64,000 bases of DNA, from NCBI GenBank assembly GCA_963730685.1, contig CAVSSP010000004.1, forward strand, positions 620,001-684,000, in the 5' to 3' direction. This DNA comes from Bog-756 sp963730685 (lineage in GTDB: Bacteria > Actinomycetota > Acidimicrobiia > Acidimicrobiales > RAAP-2). Shown here one piece after another: positions 35,581 through 45,008 of the stretch. The notes under the pieces were generated by a model, which was not told the origin of the DNA, did not search any database, and worked only from the letters and a program-made list of their open reading frames with translations. Each line of letters begins with the position of its first letter. The first letter of the stretch is position 1. The position numbers and the translations under genes were made by a program.

Positions 35581-36345
35581 GTGGACCTGAACGGCAACTC
35601 AGCCGTCGTAACGGGCGGCGTCGGAGGGCTAGGAGAAGCCACAGTTCGGGAGTTGACCGCAGCGGGAATGCGCGTCGTCATCGCTGATCTAGACGACAAA
35701 CGCGGCGAGGCACTCGCGGATGAAATTGGTGCGAGGTTCGTTCATACTGACGTCACCGACGAGGATTCACTCGGATTGGCAGTTGCCGCTGCCGTCTCCG
35801 AAGGTCCTCTGCGTGTTGCCGTAAGCGCGCATGGGGGACCCGTCACGGTCGGCCGGGTGGTCGGGCGTGACGGATCGCCACTTTCGCTGGCTGGATTTCG
35901 AAGCACAATTGACGCCTACCTCACCGGGACATTCAATGTCCTGCGCCTGGCTTCGGCTGCGATGGCTGCCACCGAGCCAGATGAGCAAGGCAATAGGGGA
36001 GTCATCGTGAGCACGGCGTCCATCGCCGCCTACGAAGGACAGATTGGGCAGTCTCCGTATGCGGCTGCCAAGGGTGGGGTCGTGGCGCTGACACTCGTTG
36101 CCGCTCGCGATCTTGCTCCACTGGGAATACGCGTAATGACCATTGCGCCTGGCACCATGTACACGCCCGCTTTTCGCATGCCAGTGGAGGAGGCTCAAGC
36201 TCGTTGGGGGACTGCCGTTCCATTTCCAGCTCGCATGGGACGTCCACACGAGTACGCAGAGTTGGTGGAGCACATCGCCAGGAATGACTACCTCAATGGG
36301 GAAACCATCCGACTTGATGGGGCTCAGCGATTCGCTCCCAAGTAG
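35581..36345 (+). CDS. SDR family oxidoreductase (3-hydroxyacyl-CoA dehydrogenase type)
   Basis: A 254-residue SDR resembling HSD17B10-type 3-hydroxyacyl-CoA dehydrogenases. The cofactor loop is VVTGGVGGLGEATV, the acidic residue after strand two is in VVIADLDDKRG (NAD preference), the Ser region is IVSTASIAA and the catalytic pair is YAAAKGGV. The C-terminal half APGTMYTPAFRMP and YLNGETIRLDGAQRFAP matches that subgroup. GTG 35581 has a near-perfect AAAGGAGG ribosome site. Likely role: oxidation of a 3-hydroxyacyl-CoA in beta-oxidation. Confidence 0.88.
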   Translation: MDLNGNSAVVTGGVGGLGEATVRELTAAGMRVVIADLDDKRGEALADEIGARFVHTDVTDEDSLGLAVAAAVSEGPLRVAVSAHGGPVTVGRVVGRDGSPLSLAGFRSTIDAYLTGTFNVLRLASAAMAATEPDEQGNRGVIVSTASIAAYEGQIGQSPYAAAKGGVVALTLVAARDLAPLGIRVMTIAPGTMYTPAFRMPVEEAQARWGTAVPFPARMGRPHEYAELVEHIARNDYLNGETIRLDGAQRFAPK

Positions 36346-36468
36346 GAGATTACCTTTGTTGATGCGACGGGGCGAGGGAAGTCAAATCAGCAGAAGCTCC
36401 AATCCGTCTTGGGCCGCCAGCTGCGGTCAGCGTCGCCCCGAGTTCAGCTTCGCGATGACGTATTGAAC

Positions 36469-37269
36469 TTACGACCAGCCGCGTAGCGCCGCCACGACTC
36501 CACCATCGATGAGAAAGTCGGTGCCCGTCACGAATGATGCTTCGGGACCGACGAGCCAAGCAACCAGGCCGGCGATATCTGCGGACGTTCCCATGCGCGG
36601 CACGGGGCTGCCCTCAAGCATCTCACTCATAAACGGTTGCGCAGCACTTTCTTGATGACCCATAGGGGTCGCGATCATGCCTGGGCTGAGGGAGACGATC
36701 CGAGCTCCGCGTGCGCCCCACGGTTTGGCTGCGGCCACCACGCGGAGGATAACCCCGCGCTTCGAGATGGCGTAGGCCTCAGAAGGATCGACATCCGGTC
36801 CTAGCCCAGTAGCTGCCACGACCGAATCTGCACGGGCGGTGGCAAGAGCCCATTCGCTCTCACTCGACGTCGGCCATAGATGGCCGGCCATACTCGCAAT
36901 GAACACTCCGACGGTGCCTTGAACAGACAATTCCTCGAAGCTCTCAATCAGGAGGGAAGTTCCACCGAGGTTAACCTCGAGGATTCGGCGACCTGAGGCC
37001 ATTGACGGGGAAAGTCCGGCGGTATGAATCAGTGCCGAGAGCCTGCCGCTCTCGGCCGTCAACGTGACCAAGCCATCCACCGAAGAACGATTGCTGACAT
37101 CGAATTGGTAGCCCACGACATCGAATCCTTCGTCAGTGAGCGTACTCACGGTAGAACCAAGCCTGTCGCCGTCGGCCTCAGCGAGAACGATGCGGTGTCC
37201 CGACCCGAGCCTCCGAGCGCATGCAATGCCCATTCCGCCCGCACCCGTGACCACTATGACCGACTTCAT
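36469..37269 (-). CDS. SDR family oxidoreductase
   Basis: A ~266-residue SDR. The cofactor loop is VVTGAGGMGIACAR, the structural motif is LIHTAGLSPS and the catalytic pair is YAISKRGV. A ~25-residue insertion (SSESEWALATARADSVVAA) lies before the Tyr. The C-terminus FVTGTDFLIDGGVVAALRGW is typical. ATG 37269 is placed directly before the first strand; longer readings add a basic, low-complexity lead. It is divergent from the dehydrogenase operon at 37526. A carbonyl reductase or alcohol dehydrogenase role is likely. Confidence 0.85.
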   Translation of the reverse strand: MKSVIVVTGAGGMGIACARRLGSGHRIVLAEADGDRLGSTVSTLTDEGFDVVGYQFDVSNRSSVDGLVTLTAESGRLSALIHTAGLSPSMASGRRILEVNLGGTSLLIESFEELSVQGTVGVFIASMAGHLWPTSSESEWALATARADSVVAATGLGPDVDPSEAYAISKRGVILRVVAAAKPWGARGARIVSLSPGMIATPMGHQESAAQPFMSEMLEGSPVPRMGTSADIAGLVAWLVGPEASFVTGTDFLIDGGVVAALRGWS

Positions 37270-37525
37270 GGGATTTTGGGAGACGACACGAAGGCGCCCA
37301 GAGTGTCGTTGACGAGACTGTCGCGGGGTCGCGTGAGGGAGGGTAATGACCATTCGGAACGATGCATCACGGTTGTCTCCTTGGCGGGTGGATCTCAAAT
37401 GAGAAGCTGGTGCTACTGGTTGAGCCGCTATTGGCCGGATCGTAGCCTCGGAGCCGCAAGCAAACTACGAATTGGAGAATGCTACTGTTCCTGACGGAAA
37501 GGCAGATAGCCACGGAGATGATCGG

Positions 37526-38683
37526 GTGCCCCTTGCGGTGAATAGCGAACACCAGGTAGCGGAATTCCGAAGCGAATTGGTGAACTGGATAGCCGAGCAC
37601 CTGGATGACCTGACGCCGAAGTATGCGGGCCACGGCTCGACTGTCGAGATCCTCGATCATCAACGGGCCGTTCAGCGCTTGCTGTTTGACCGAGGATTCA
37701 TGCGTCGGGGATGGCCGGAGGTGGTTGGTGGATTCGGCGGATCGCCGCTTCAGCGGGCGGTGTTGGGCGAGGAGCTGACGGGCAGGGGTCTTGTTCACTC
37801 CTCTGCTTTCTCGATGCCGGAGGTGCTCGGACCCGCCGTGGTGAAGTACGCCCGCCCTGAGCTTGCGGGCGAAGTCATACTTCCGATGCTGAGCGGGGGC
37901 GAACTCTGGTGTCAGGGCTTCTCCGAACCCGAGGCTGGGAGTGATCTGGGATCCATGCGGACGAGCGCTCGCTCCAGCGGCGGAGACTGGATTATCTCTG
38001 GACAGAAGCTGTGGACAAGTTGGGCGCATCACGCAAGTCGTTGTATCGTTCTCGCCCGAACAGGCACTCCAGAGAGTGGCTCGAAGGGAATCACCGCCTT
38101 CTTCGTCGACATGGATAGCCCCGGAATATCGGTTCGTCCGTTGGAGACGATGGCCCTTGTGGACGAGTTCTGTGAGACGTTCTTTGACGACGTCCATGTG
38201 TCAGAGAGCAGAATTCTTGGCGAGATCAACGAAGGTTGGGCCATCGCCCAGTTCATCCTGAGTTGCGAGCGGGGCCCCATCTTCTGGCAGCGAAATTCAT
38301 GGTTGCTGCACCATCTGTCGTTACTGTGCGGGCAAATCATGCCAGGGGACTGCGACGCCGAGCGGGCGATCGGCGAGGCATTCGCTGATGTCATCACGTT
38401 GCGGGCCCAGTCTCGTGGCACTCAGTACCGGGTGGCAGCGGGAGAGCTCCTGGGACCAGACGCCTCCATTGACAAGATTCTCATCGCCACAGCGGATCAG
38501 GCAGTATTCAACGCGGCCCAGCAAATCCTCCCTGGGATTGTCGAGTTTGCCGATTCCCCCATGGCCGACCGGTGGCGGAAGGAGTGGCTCTACTCGAGAG
38601 CAGCCACCATCTATGGCGGAACCAGCGAAATCCAACGCGACATCGTCTCTGGGCGTTTGCTGGGCTTGGTTCGGACGCCCTGA
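37526..38683 (+). CDS. Acyl-CoA dehydrogenase, first gene of beta-oxidation operon
   Basis: A 385-residue acyl-CoA dehydrogenase. Motifs are RRGWPEVVGGFGG, the beta-domain GFSEPEAGSDLGSMRTSA and the C-terminal IYGGTSEIQRDIVSGRLLGL. It opens a rightward operon with three further genes, each start touching or overlapping the previous stop. GTG 37526 was preferred because CGGAGATG lies upstream; TTG 37472 is possible. The next gene, a smaller dehydrogenase, overlaps its stop by one base, so a heteromeric enzyme is likely. Confidence 0.9.
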   Translation: MPLAVNSEHQVAEFRSELVNWIAEHLDDLTPKYAGHGSTVEILDHQRAVQRLLFDRGFMRRGWPEVVGGFGGSPLQRAVLGEELTGRGLVHSSAFSMPEVLGPAVVKYARPELAGEVILPMLSGGELWCQGFSEPEAGSDLGSMRTSARSSGGDWIISGQKLWTSWAHHASRCIVLARTGTPESGSKGITAFFVDMDSPGISVRPLETMALVDEFCETFFDDVHVSESRILGEINEGWAIAQFILSCERGPIFWQRNSWLLHHLSLLCGQIMPGDCDAERAIGEAFADVITLRAQSRGTQYRVAAGELLGPDASIDKILIATADQAVFNAAQQILPGIVEFADSPMADRWRKEWLYSRAATIYGGTSEIQRDIVSGRLLGLVRTP

Positions 38684-39651
38684 TGGAGGCGTTGGAGCTT
38701 GAGGCCGTCGCGGCGACCCTCTTTGAAGTCGCGGAACGATTCGATGGGGGAGAACTGACGGACCGTCTCGACGAATTCGGATGGCTGGACCTCTACGCGA
38801 CCGAGCGATCCGACGCGGTACCTGCGCTTTTTTTGGCGCAGGGTCGGTCCGGAGCATGGTCTTCGTCCCTCCACGATATACTCGCCGCCAACCTAGGGGC
38901 GCGCATTTCGCGGGAATCGACCGTGCTCATCCCAATGCCGCATCATGAGGTATCGGTCGAAGTACAGGGAGCCCTGGGCACACTTGACGGGCTGATGGTT
39001 GGTGCTCGATCCAGTGCCGGCCCGCTCATCGCAGTAGGGGGCACCGAGCCGGAAATGCAGATCCTCGAAGTTCCCCGACAACAGGCGACGGTCACGACGC
39101 CAGGCGGTCTCGATGCCCGTCTGGCGATGAATAGAGTAACCGGCCAGATCAGTGATTGGGAGGTGCTGGCCGAAGGGGACGAGGCATTCGATCGGTGGAG
39201 AAGCGCTGTGGCCGAAGCCCGGCGATCGCTTGCATTCGGCATCTGCGGGGCCATGGAGGCAATGCTCGATCTGGCGGTAGTCCACGCAAACGAGCGCGTG
39301 CAATTTGGTCGGCCCATAGGCACCTTCCAGGCCGTCAGGCACCGGCTGGCCCTATGTCGAGTCATGATCGCCGGCGCAATTGCAGTGGCCGCGGCAAGCG
39401 CGACGAGCGATGAGCCCGAGTTCGCCGCATTGCTTGCAAAGATGATCGCCGGTCGCGCCCAGCTGTCGGTGGGTACGCACTGTCAGCAGGTACTGGCCGG
39501 GATCGGCTTTACCGCAGAACATCCCTTCCATTCGTATTTGGCCCGGTGCATCACTCTGGACCGGTTGTTCGGGTCTGCGTCAGAACTTGCTCCGGTGGTC
39601 GGGCGGACTCTCATCCGTCGCGGCGAGGTACCCCGCTTGGTGGAACTCTGA
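38683..39651 (+). CDS. Acyl-CoA dehydrogenase-like partner subunit
   Basis: A 322-residue, shortened acyl-CoA dehydrogenase. The C-terminal half keeps ANERVQFGRPIGTFQAVRHRLA and QVLAGIGFTAEHPFHSYLAR, but the N-terminal domain is reduced and the usual GGTSEI-type end is absent. The size and pairing with the preceding gene (TGATG overlap) fit the beta subunit of a FadE heterodimer. In such pairs one subunit often lacks the catalytic base; whether that is so here needs a structural alignment. Confidence 0.85.
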   Translation: MEALELEAVAATLFEVAERFDGGELTDRLDEFGWLDLYATERSDAVPALFLAQGRSGAWSSSLHDILAANLGARISRESTVLIPMPHHEVSVEVQGALGTLDGLMVGARSSAGPLIAVGGTEPEMQILEVPRQQATVTTPGGLDARLAMNRVTGQISDWEVLAEGDEAFDRWRSAVAEARRSLAFGICGAMEAMLDLAVVHANERVQFGRPIGTFQAVRHRLALCRVMIAGAIAVAAASATSDEPEFAALLAKMIAGRAQLSVGTHCQQVLAGIGFTAEHPFHSYLARCITLDRLFGSASELAPVVGRTLIRRGEVPRLVEL

Positions 39652-39653
39652 GT

Positions 39654-40385
39654 ATGTCGTCACCGGTAAAGGTCGAGGACCGTGGTGCCGTTCGAATCGT
39701 CACCCTCAATCGACCGGAGAAACTGAACGCAATCAGTGGCGAGCTCCATAGCGCGCTCCTTGTCGTCCTTCGAGAGCTCCGAGGGTCCAACACCACGAGG
39801 GCCGCCGTTCTGACCGGCTCAGGTCGTGCATTCAGTGCAGGTGCGGACATGGACCTGATCAAACGCATGCAGGATGACCGCACTGTTCGGGATGAAACTA
39901 TGGCCACGGCCCGCGCTCTGTTTGAAGAGTTCACAGCTCTGAAGATTCCAGTTGTGGCGGCCGTCAATGGGCCCGCGGTGGGGGCCGGATGCACTCTGGC
40001 TCTCCTGTGTGATGTGGTCGTCATGCAGGAGTCCTCTTTTTTGGCAGAGCCTCGGGTCTCGGTGGGCCTGGTTCCCGGAGATGGTGCATCGCTCGTGTGG
40101 CCTCTTCTCGGTGGTCTTGCAGTGGCCAAGGCGTACCTCCTGACTGGCGACAGGATCACCGCGCCAGAAGCCTGGCGTCTCGGGTTGGTTCACCAAGTGG
40201 TTGAATCCGGCCCCCTTGGTGCCGCGATACGCATTGCGGAGCGTCTGGCGGGCTTTCCGGCACTCGGCGTCCAAGAGACCAAGCGGATTTTGAATCTCCA
40301 TATCATGGGCTCGTGGTTGGACGAAGCGATTGAAGCCGAATCCCGCTGCTTCGACGACGACGAACACCGAAGGGCAATTCCGTGA
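39654..40385 (+). CDS. Enoyl-CoA hydratase/isomerase (crotonase family)
   Basis: A 243-residue crotonase. The oxyanion motifs are GRAFSAGADMD and NGPAVGAGCTLALLCD, followed by RVSVGLVPGDGASLVWPLLGG. In the second catalytic position the usual Glu of canonical hydratases is replaced (VPGDGA), so isomerase or another crotonase activity is possible. It starts two bases after the dehydrogenase stop, and its own stop overlaps the next gene. Third gene of the FadE-FadE-EchA-FabG operon. Confidence 0.88.
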   Translation: MSSPVKVEDRGAVRIVTLNRPEKLNAISGELHSALLVVLRELRGSNTTRAAVLTGSGRAFSAGADMDLIKRMQDDRTVRDETMATARALFEEFTALKIPVVAAVNGPAVGAGCTLALLCDVVVMQESSFLAEPRVSVGLVPGDGASLVWPLLGGLAVAKAYLLTGDRITAPEAWRLGLVHQVVESGPLGAAIRIAERLAGFPALGVQETKRILNLHIMGSWLDEAIEAESRCFDDDEHRRAIP

Positions 40386-41116
40386 AGGACCGGGTGGCAA
40401 TCGTAACTGGGGGAACACGCGGTCTCGGAGCCGCGGTGAGCACCGCACTTCTTGAGAAGAACGTCATGGTTGCTGCGGCCTTCCGTCACGACGACGTCAC
40501 CGCGCAGGCCTTCAAGCGGAAACACGGTGATCGACTTGATGTCCACATGGTCGACGTCACCAACGCTGAGGCTTGCACCGAACTTGTCGATTCGGTGGTC
40601 TCTGCGCACGGCAGACTGGACTATCTGGTCAACAACGCAGGCGCGGTTCGAGAGTCCACCATTCCAGATATCACGCCGGTGGCATGGAACGAGGCGCTGG
40701 CTCTCAACCTTTCGGCCGCCTTCTTCATGTCCCAGGCTGCTCTCATCCGCATGAAGGAGCAGTGCTTCGGCCGGATCGTCAATGTGAGTTCGGTCTCGGC
40801 CACGATGGGTACACCGTTTCAAGCTGACTATGCCGCCGCCAAGGCGGGCTTGGTGGGATTGACGAGATCGCTTGCCAGGGGTGCTGCACGCTCGTCGGTG
40901 ACGGTGAATTGCTTGGTGCTCGGCGGGTTCGAGACGGACCTGCTCAATGATTTGACGTTGACCAAGCGGTCGGTGGTCGAGGGTTCGGTTCCCGTAGGAA
41001 GATTCGGTCGACCTGACGAGTTTGCCCATGCGGTCCTCTCGCTGCTCGATGACAGGGCCTCGTATATCACGGGCGCGACGCTCACCGTCGACGGTGGACT
41101 GAGCATGGGCGGTTAG
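40382..41116 (+). CDS. FabG-like SDR, 3-hydroxyacyl-CoA dehydrogenase candidate
   Basis: A 244-residue FabG-type SDR with IVTGGTRGLGAAV, LVNNAGAVRES, VNVSSVSA and YAAAKAGLVGL, ending in ITGATLTVDGGLSMGG. GTG 40382 overlaps the crotonase stop by four bases (GTGA). As the last gene of the operon after two dehydrogenases and a hydratase, it probably oxidises the 3-hydroxyacyl-CoA that they form, although FabG-like proteins can also reduce 3-oxoacyl groups. The gene converges with a P450. Confidence 0.9.
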   Translation: MKDRVAIVTGGTRGLGAAVSTALLEKNVMVAAAFRHDDVTAQAFKRKHGDRLDVHMVDVTNAEACTELVDSVVSAHGRLDYLVNNAGAVRESTIPDITPVAWNEALALNLSAAFFMSQAALIRMKEQCFGRIVNVSSVSATMGTPFQADYAAAKAGLVGLTRSLARGAARSSVTVNCLVLGGFETDLLNDLTLTKRSVVEGSVPVGRFGRPDEFAHAVLSLLDDRASYITGATLTVDGGLSMGG

Positions 41117-41157
41117 CACGGATGCATTTGAAGGAGCCGGAAGTTGCCTGACTAGCG

Positions 41158-42357
41158 CTACACGAACCGAACCGGAAGGCGCCTCCAACCGCGGACCGTC
41201 GAGGTGTGCACTCGCTCGGCGTTCTCGAGGTCGATTTGCCAATTCGGAAATCGAGTAAGCACCTCCTCGAGGGCGATGCGGCCCTCCAACCTGGCCAACG
41301 CCGCACCAACACAAAAGTGCAGCCCATGTCCGAAGGTCACGTGGTGGTCGATCTTGCGACGGACGTCAAACCGATCAGGGTGTTCGAACTGGCGTTCATC
41401 TCGGTTGGCCGATGCAGTGAGCAGCAACAGTGTCGACCCTTTGGGAACTACGGTCTCATGAATCTCGACGTCCCGTTGCACGTAACGGGCTTGGACCGGC
41501 GAGGGTGGCTCGTAGCGAAGAATCTCCTCGACGGCGTTGCCGATGAGTGATCGATCTTCAAGGAGATGTCGACGCTGCTCTTCATGCGATCCAAGTAGGT
41601 AGCCAGTCCAGCCAATAAGCTTGGTCGTGGTTTCATTGCCTGCAGCTGCCAAGAGCAGGGCGTAGTTCAGCACTTCCTCTTCGCCGAGTCGGCGTTCGAT
41701 GCCATCCTCATCCGTAAAGGTCACCTCAATCAGATCAGTGACGAGGTCATCCGCGGGGTGGTCACGCCGGAACTTAACGTAATCGGCGAAGTTCGAGGTG
41801 TCGTTGGAGTCGATCACGGCGTCGGCGTTGGGCAATCTTCCATCCTCGATCTGGAGGTTTTCGTCGATCCGATCGCGCACCGCGACCTGATCTTCTTCTG
41901 GGATCCCGAGGATGTTGCCGATGACGCGCATCGGCAGGTCAGCTCCCAGATCACGGACGAAGTCGAAACCCTCCTCGCCCACGAAAGGATCGAGCGCCTC
42001 GCTGCAGTAGCGGCGCATCTGGTCCTCGAGTAGCGCGACCCGGCGAGGAGTGAAGACGCGATTCATGAGCCGCCGGTGCAGATTGTGGATCGGAGGATCC
42101 TCGAAGATGAACATCCCTTTGGGTATCTCCATGCCGGACTGGATCATTTCAAGGAGGGTGCCCCGAGCTGAACTGAAGGTCTGCCAATCGATCGAACAGG
42201 ATTCGACATCTGCGAACCGGCTGACAGCAAAGAAGCTCAACTTCTCGTTCCAGTAGAGCGGCGCCTCTTCACGCATCCGTCTGAAGATCGGATATGGATC
42301 GATGTCGATTCCGAAGTCGTATGGGTCGTAGTAGATGTCATTTGCTACGGGTGTCAT
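41158..42357 (-). CDS. Cytochrome P450
   Basis: A 399-residue soluble bacterial class I P450. The heme loop is FGHGLHFCVGAALAR with the Cys ligand at 349, the I-helix is LLAAAGNETTTKL with the acid-alcohol pair replaced by Glu-Thr, and the K-helix ExxR is EEILR. No membrane anchor is present, and no ferredoxin gene is adjacent, so redox partners must come from elsewhere. It is divergent from the thiolase operon at 42560. Hydroxylation of a hydrophobic substrate is the expected reaction. Confidence 0.93.
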   Translation of the reverse strand: MTPVANDIYYDPYDFGIDIDPYPIFRRMREEAPLYWNEKLSFFAVSRFADVESCSIDWQTFSSARGTLLEMIQSGMEIPKGMFIFEDPPIHNLHRRLMNRVFTPRRVALLEDQMRRYCSEALDPFVGEEGFDFVRDLGADLPMRVIGNILGIPEEDQVAVRDRIDENLQIEDGRLPNADAVIDSNDTSNFADYVKFRRDHPADDLVTDLIEVTFTDEDGIERRLGEEEVLNYALLLAAAGNETTTKLIGWTGYLLGSHEEQRRHLLEDRSLIGNAVEEILRYEPPSPVQARYVQRDVEIHETVVPKGSTLLLLTASANRDERQFEHPDRFDVRRKIDHHVTFGHGLHFCVGAALARLEGRIALEEVLTRFPNWQIDLENAERVHTSTVRGWRRLPVRFV

Positions 42358-42495
42358 GCGGAGCTCAGTTTCGTGTCGTCGGAGGATAGGTGAGAGAAAT
42401 CGAGTCGTGCATCGGCTCCAGCGGCCGGCAGCTCTGAACCTAGAACGAGCTGTACGAGTGCTGGGTTGCGCACGTGACTCGACATGGAAGCAATC

Positions 42496-42527
42496 TTGAC
42501 TTTATCAAAATGAGAAGGATATTCTCA
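42496..42527 (+). promoter_or_regulatory. Promoter with overlapping operator for the thiolase operon
   Basis: -35 TTGACT (42496-42501), an 18-base spacer and -10 TATTCT (42520-42525). A 17-base palindrome TGAGAAGGATATTCTCA (42511-42527) covers the spacer and -10, an ideal place for repression. The half-site TGAGAA recurs at 32856-32893. Confidence 0.55.
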
Positions 42528-42559
42528 ATCCGCAGCCAGAGAACCGATGGGGGACCGCC

Positions 42560-43738
42560 ATGAATGCAGCGATGATTGTCTCAGGGTGTCGAACGGCTAT
42601 CGGCACAGCTCGACGTGGAAGTCTTATCGACGTGGACCCATTCGATATGGCCACGGAGGTCGTAACTGCGGCCCTTGCCCGGTCAGGTCTCCCCGCTGAT
42701 CTGGTCGATGACGTCATCCTCGGAGAGACCCTTGCTGGCGGAGGAGACATCGCCCGGTACGCGGCGCTGCAATCGGGATTGACCGATGTCCCGGGTTTGG
42801 CTGTGAACCGGCACTGTGCATCCGGTCTGGCAGCGGTCAATACAGCGGCTTCCTCGATTATCGCTGGAATGGACGACGTCATAATCGCAGGTGGGACACA
42901 CTCGACGTCACTCATGCCGATCGGTCGCCGCAGGGTCCCGGGCACAGACGAGCTCGACTCGTGGATGTCGCCCAGCCACCCCAACTCCGCAGAGGCGCCG
43001 AACATGGACATGACCGTTACTGTCGGCTGGAACGCCGCTCAACGCGCGGGGGTGACTCGGGAGGCCATGGATCAATGGGCGCTCCGATCCCACCAGAAGG
43101 CCATCGCTGCCATAGACGACGGCCGCTTCTCTGACGAGATCGTTCCGCTGAAGGTGCTCCAGCGGGACGGCTCATTCACGACGTTCGACGTCGACGAGCA
43201 TCCTCGGAGGGGGACGACCATGGAGAAGCTCGCCTCGCTCGCTCCTATCCACCCGGAGATCGAGGGATTCTCGATCACGGCAGGCAACTCTGCCGGCTTG
43301 AATGACGGTGCTGCGGCGCTCACAATCGTGTCTGAGCAGCTCGTGGAACGCCTCGAGGTAGCTCCGCTCGCCGTGATCAGGGCTTGGGCAAATGTCGGGG
43401 TGCCTCCCGCAGAAACGGGATTGGCGCCAACCAAGAGCATTCCAAAGGCGTTGGCAAGGGCCGGCCTGTCGCTGGACGACGTCGATCTGTACGAAATCAA
43501 CGAGGCATTCGCATCTATGTGTGTGGCCACGACCCAACAGCTGGGCATCGACCCAGAGAAAGTCAACCCGAACGGTAGCGGTTGCAGCCTCGGACATCCG
43601 ATCGCCATGAGCGGGGCCCGGATGTTGGTGACGTTGGTCCACGAGCTCAGGAGGCGAGGCGGCGGTATCGGCGTGGCGGCAATGTGCGCTGGCGGCGGAA
43701 TGAGCACCGCAACGGTTGTCGAAGTCACCTCCAACTGA
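42560..43738 (+). CDS. Thiolase (acetyl-CoA acyltransferase, FadA-type)
   Basis: A 392-residue degradative thiolase. The nucleophile is C86 in NRHCASGL, H346 lies in CSLGHPI and C376 in MCAGGGM, giving the full triad. It cleaves 3-ketoacyl-CoA to acetyl-CoA and a shortened acyl-CoA. A GGGGGA site precedes ATG 42560, and a strong promoter with palindrome lies upstream. The CoA-transferase gene starts 15 bases after its stop, so it opens an operon that continues through a DUF35-thiolase gene and an aldehyde dehydrogenase. Confidence 0.93.
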   Translation: MNAAMIVSGCRTAIGTARRGSLIDVDPFDMATEVVTAALARSGLPADLVDDVILGETLAGGGDIARYAALQSGLTDVPGLAVNRHCASGLAAVNTAASSIIAGMDDVIIAGGTHSTSLMPIGRRRVPGTDELDSWMSPSHPNSAEAPNMDMTVTVGWNAAQRAGVTREAMDQWALRSHQKAIAAIDDGRFSDEIVPLKVLQRDGSFTTFDVDEHPRRGTTMEKLASLAPIHPEIEGFSITAGNSAGLNDGAAALTIVSEQLVERLEVAPLAVIRAWANVGVPPAETGLAPTKSIPKALARAGLSLDDVDLYEINEAFASMCVATTQQLGIDPEKVNPNGSGCSLGHPIAMSGARMLVTLVHELRRRGGGIGVAAMCAGGGMSTATVVEVTSN

Positions 43739-43753
43739 ACTCAGGAGACCACC

Positions 43754-44966
43754 GTGCCGGCTAAACCTATGGATGGGATTCGCGTCATCGAGGTAGCTGC
43801 ATGGACCTTTGTTCCGGCCGCCGGGGCCGTGTTAGCCGATTGGGGTGCGGACGTCATTAAAGTCGAGCACCCAGTAGGTGGGGATCCCCAGCGCAATCTG
43901 GCCGCTGGTGGAATCATCCCCAGCAGCAATGTCAACTTCATCATCGAAGTACCAAACCGAGGTAAACGAAGCGTCGGCATCAATCTGGCTAGCGATGAGG
44001 GGAGGGAGCTCCTCTACGGATTGGTGGCCGGAGCGGACGTATTTCTGACGAATTTTCTGCCCGATACTCGGAAACGACTCGGTATCGATGTCGACGACAT
44101 CAGGGCAGTCAACCCCAGGATCATCTACGCCCGCGGTAGCGGCCATGGGCCGAAAGGTCCGGACGCGGGAGATGGTGGCTATGACGCCACCTCCTACTGG
44201 GCACGCACGGGGGTTTCGGCTGTCATCTCCCAGGGTGACGACGTTCCGCGGTCCCAGCCAATGGCCTTTGGCGACGTCGCCGGGGCGCAAACGATCGCTG
44301 GTGGTATCGCTGCTGCACTGTTTGCAAGAGAGCGGACGGGCGAAGCTTCTGTCGTGGATGTGTCGCTTCTCGCCTACGGGCTATGGAACGTTGCGCCATC
44401 CTTGGTTGCGTGTGAAATGTTGGGAGTCCCAAACCTTCCGGCGCGGGCTCGATCGGAATCGCCAAATCCGATCGTGGGTACGTACCGCACAGCCGATGAC
44501 AGGTATGTGCAGCTTGTCATGCTGCAGTCCGACAGATACTGGTCTCGCTTCTGTGAAGTCCTGGGCCGAGATGACTTGGCCAAGGATCCTCGGTTTGCAG
44601 ACGCCGCGTCGAGGGCGCGCAATGCTGCAGCCTGTATCGAGGAGCTTGATAGTGAGTTCGCCAAGAGAACCTTGACCGAAACTGCCAAGATACTTGGCGA
44701 ACAAGAGGGCCCGTGGGCGATCCATCAACTGCCACTTGAGGTCTTTGAGGATGTACAGATTGCTGCAAACGGATACATTCAGCCAGTAGAGGCCGGAGAT
44801 GGGTCCACGTTTCACCTGATAGCAAATCCTGTCCAGTTCGATGAGGAGGCAGTCCATTTGACGCCGCGCTCCCGAGCACGGTGAACACACAGAGGAAGTG
44901 CTCATCGAAGCTGGGTATGACTGGGACCAGTTGATCGCTTGGAAGGACAACGAGGTCATCTCTTGA
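43754..44966 (+). CDS. CaiB/BaiF family CoA-transferase, frameshifted near C-terminus
   Basis: A class III CoA-transferase, which moves CoA between carboxylic acids. Typical motifs: GIRVIEVAAWTFVPAAGAVLADWGADVIKVE at the start, PNRGKRSVGINL, and the middle of the fold with GYDATSYWARTG and AFGDVAGAQTIAGG. The expected catalytic Asp appears as the D of GYDATS. The frame as read ends at 44884, but the family C-terminus continues in the next frame as RAPEHGEHTEEVLIEAGYDWDQL up to TGA 44966. One extra base (or two missing) around 44861-44870 explains this. The truncated protein would lose ~27 residues. GTG 43754 has AGGAG upstream. Confidence 0.82.
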
Positions 44967-45008
44967 GGTGTGGGAAGTGTCTCCCCAAGCCACTGGGATG
45001 AAGCGCAG

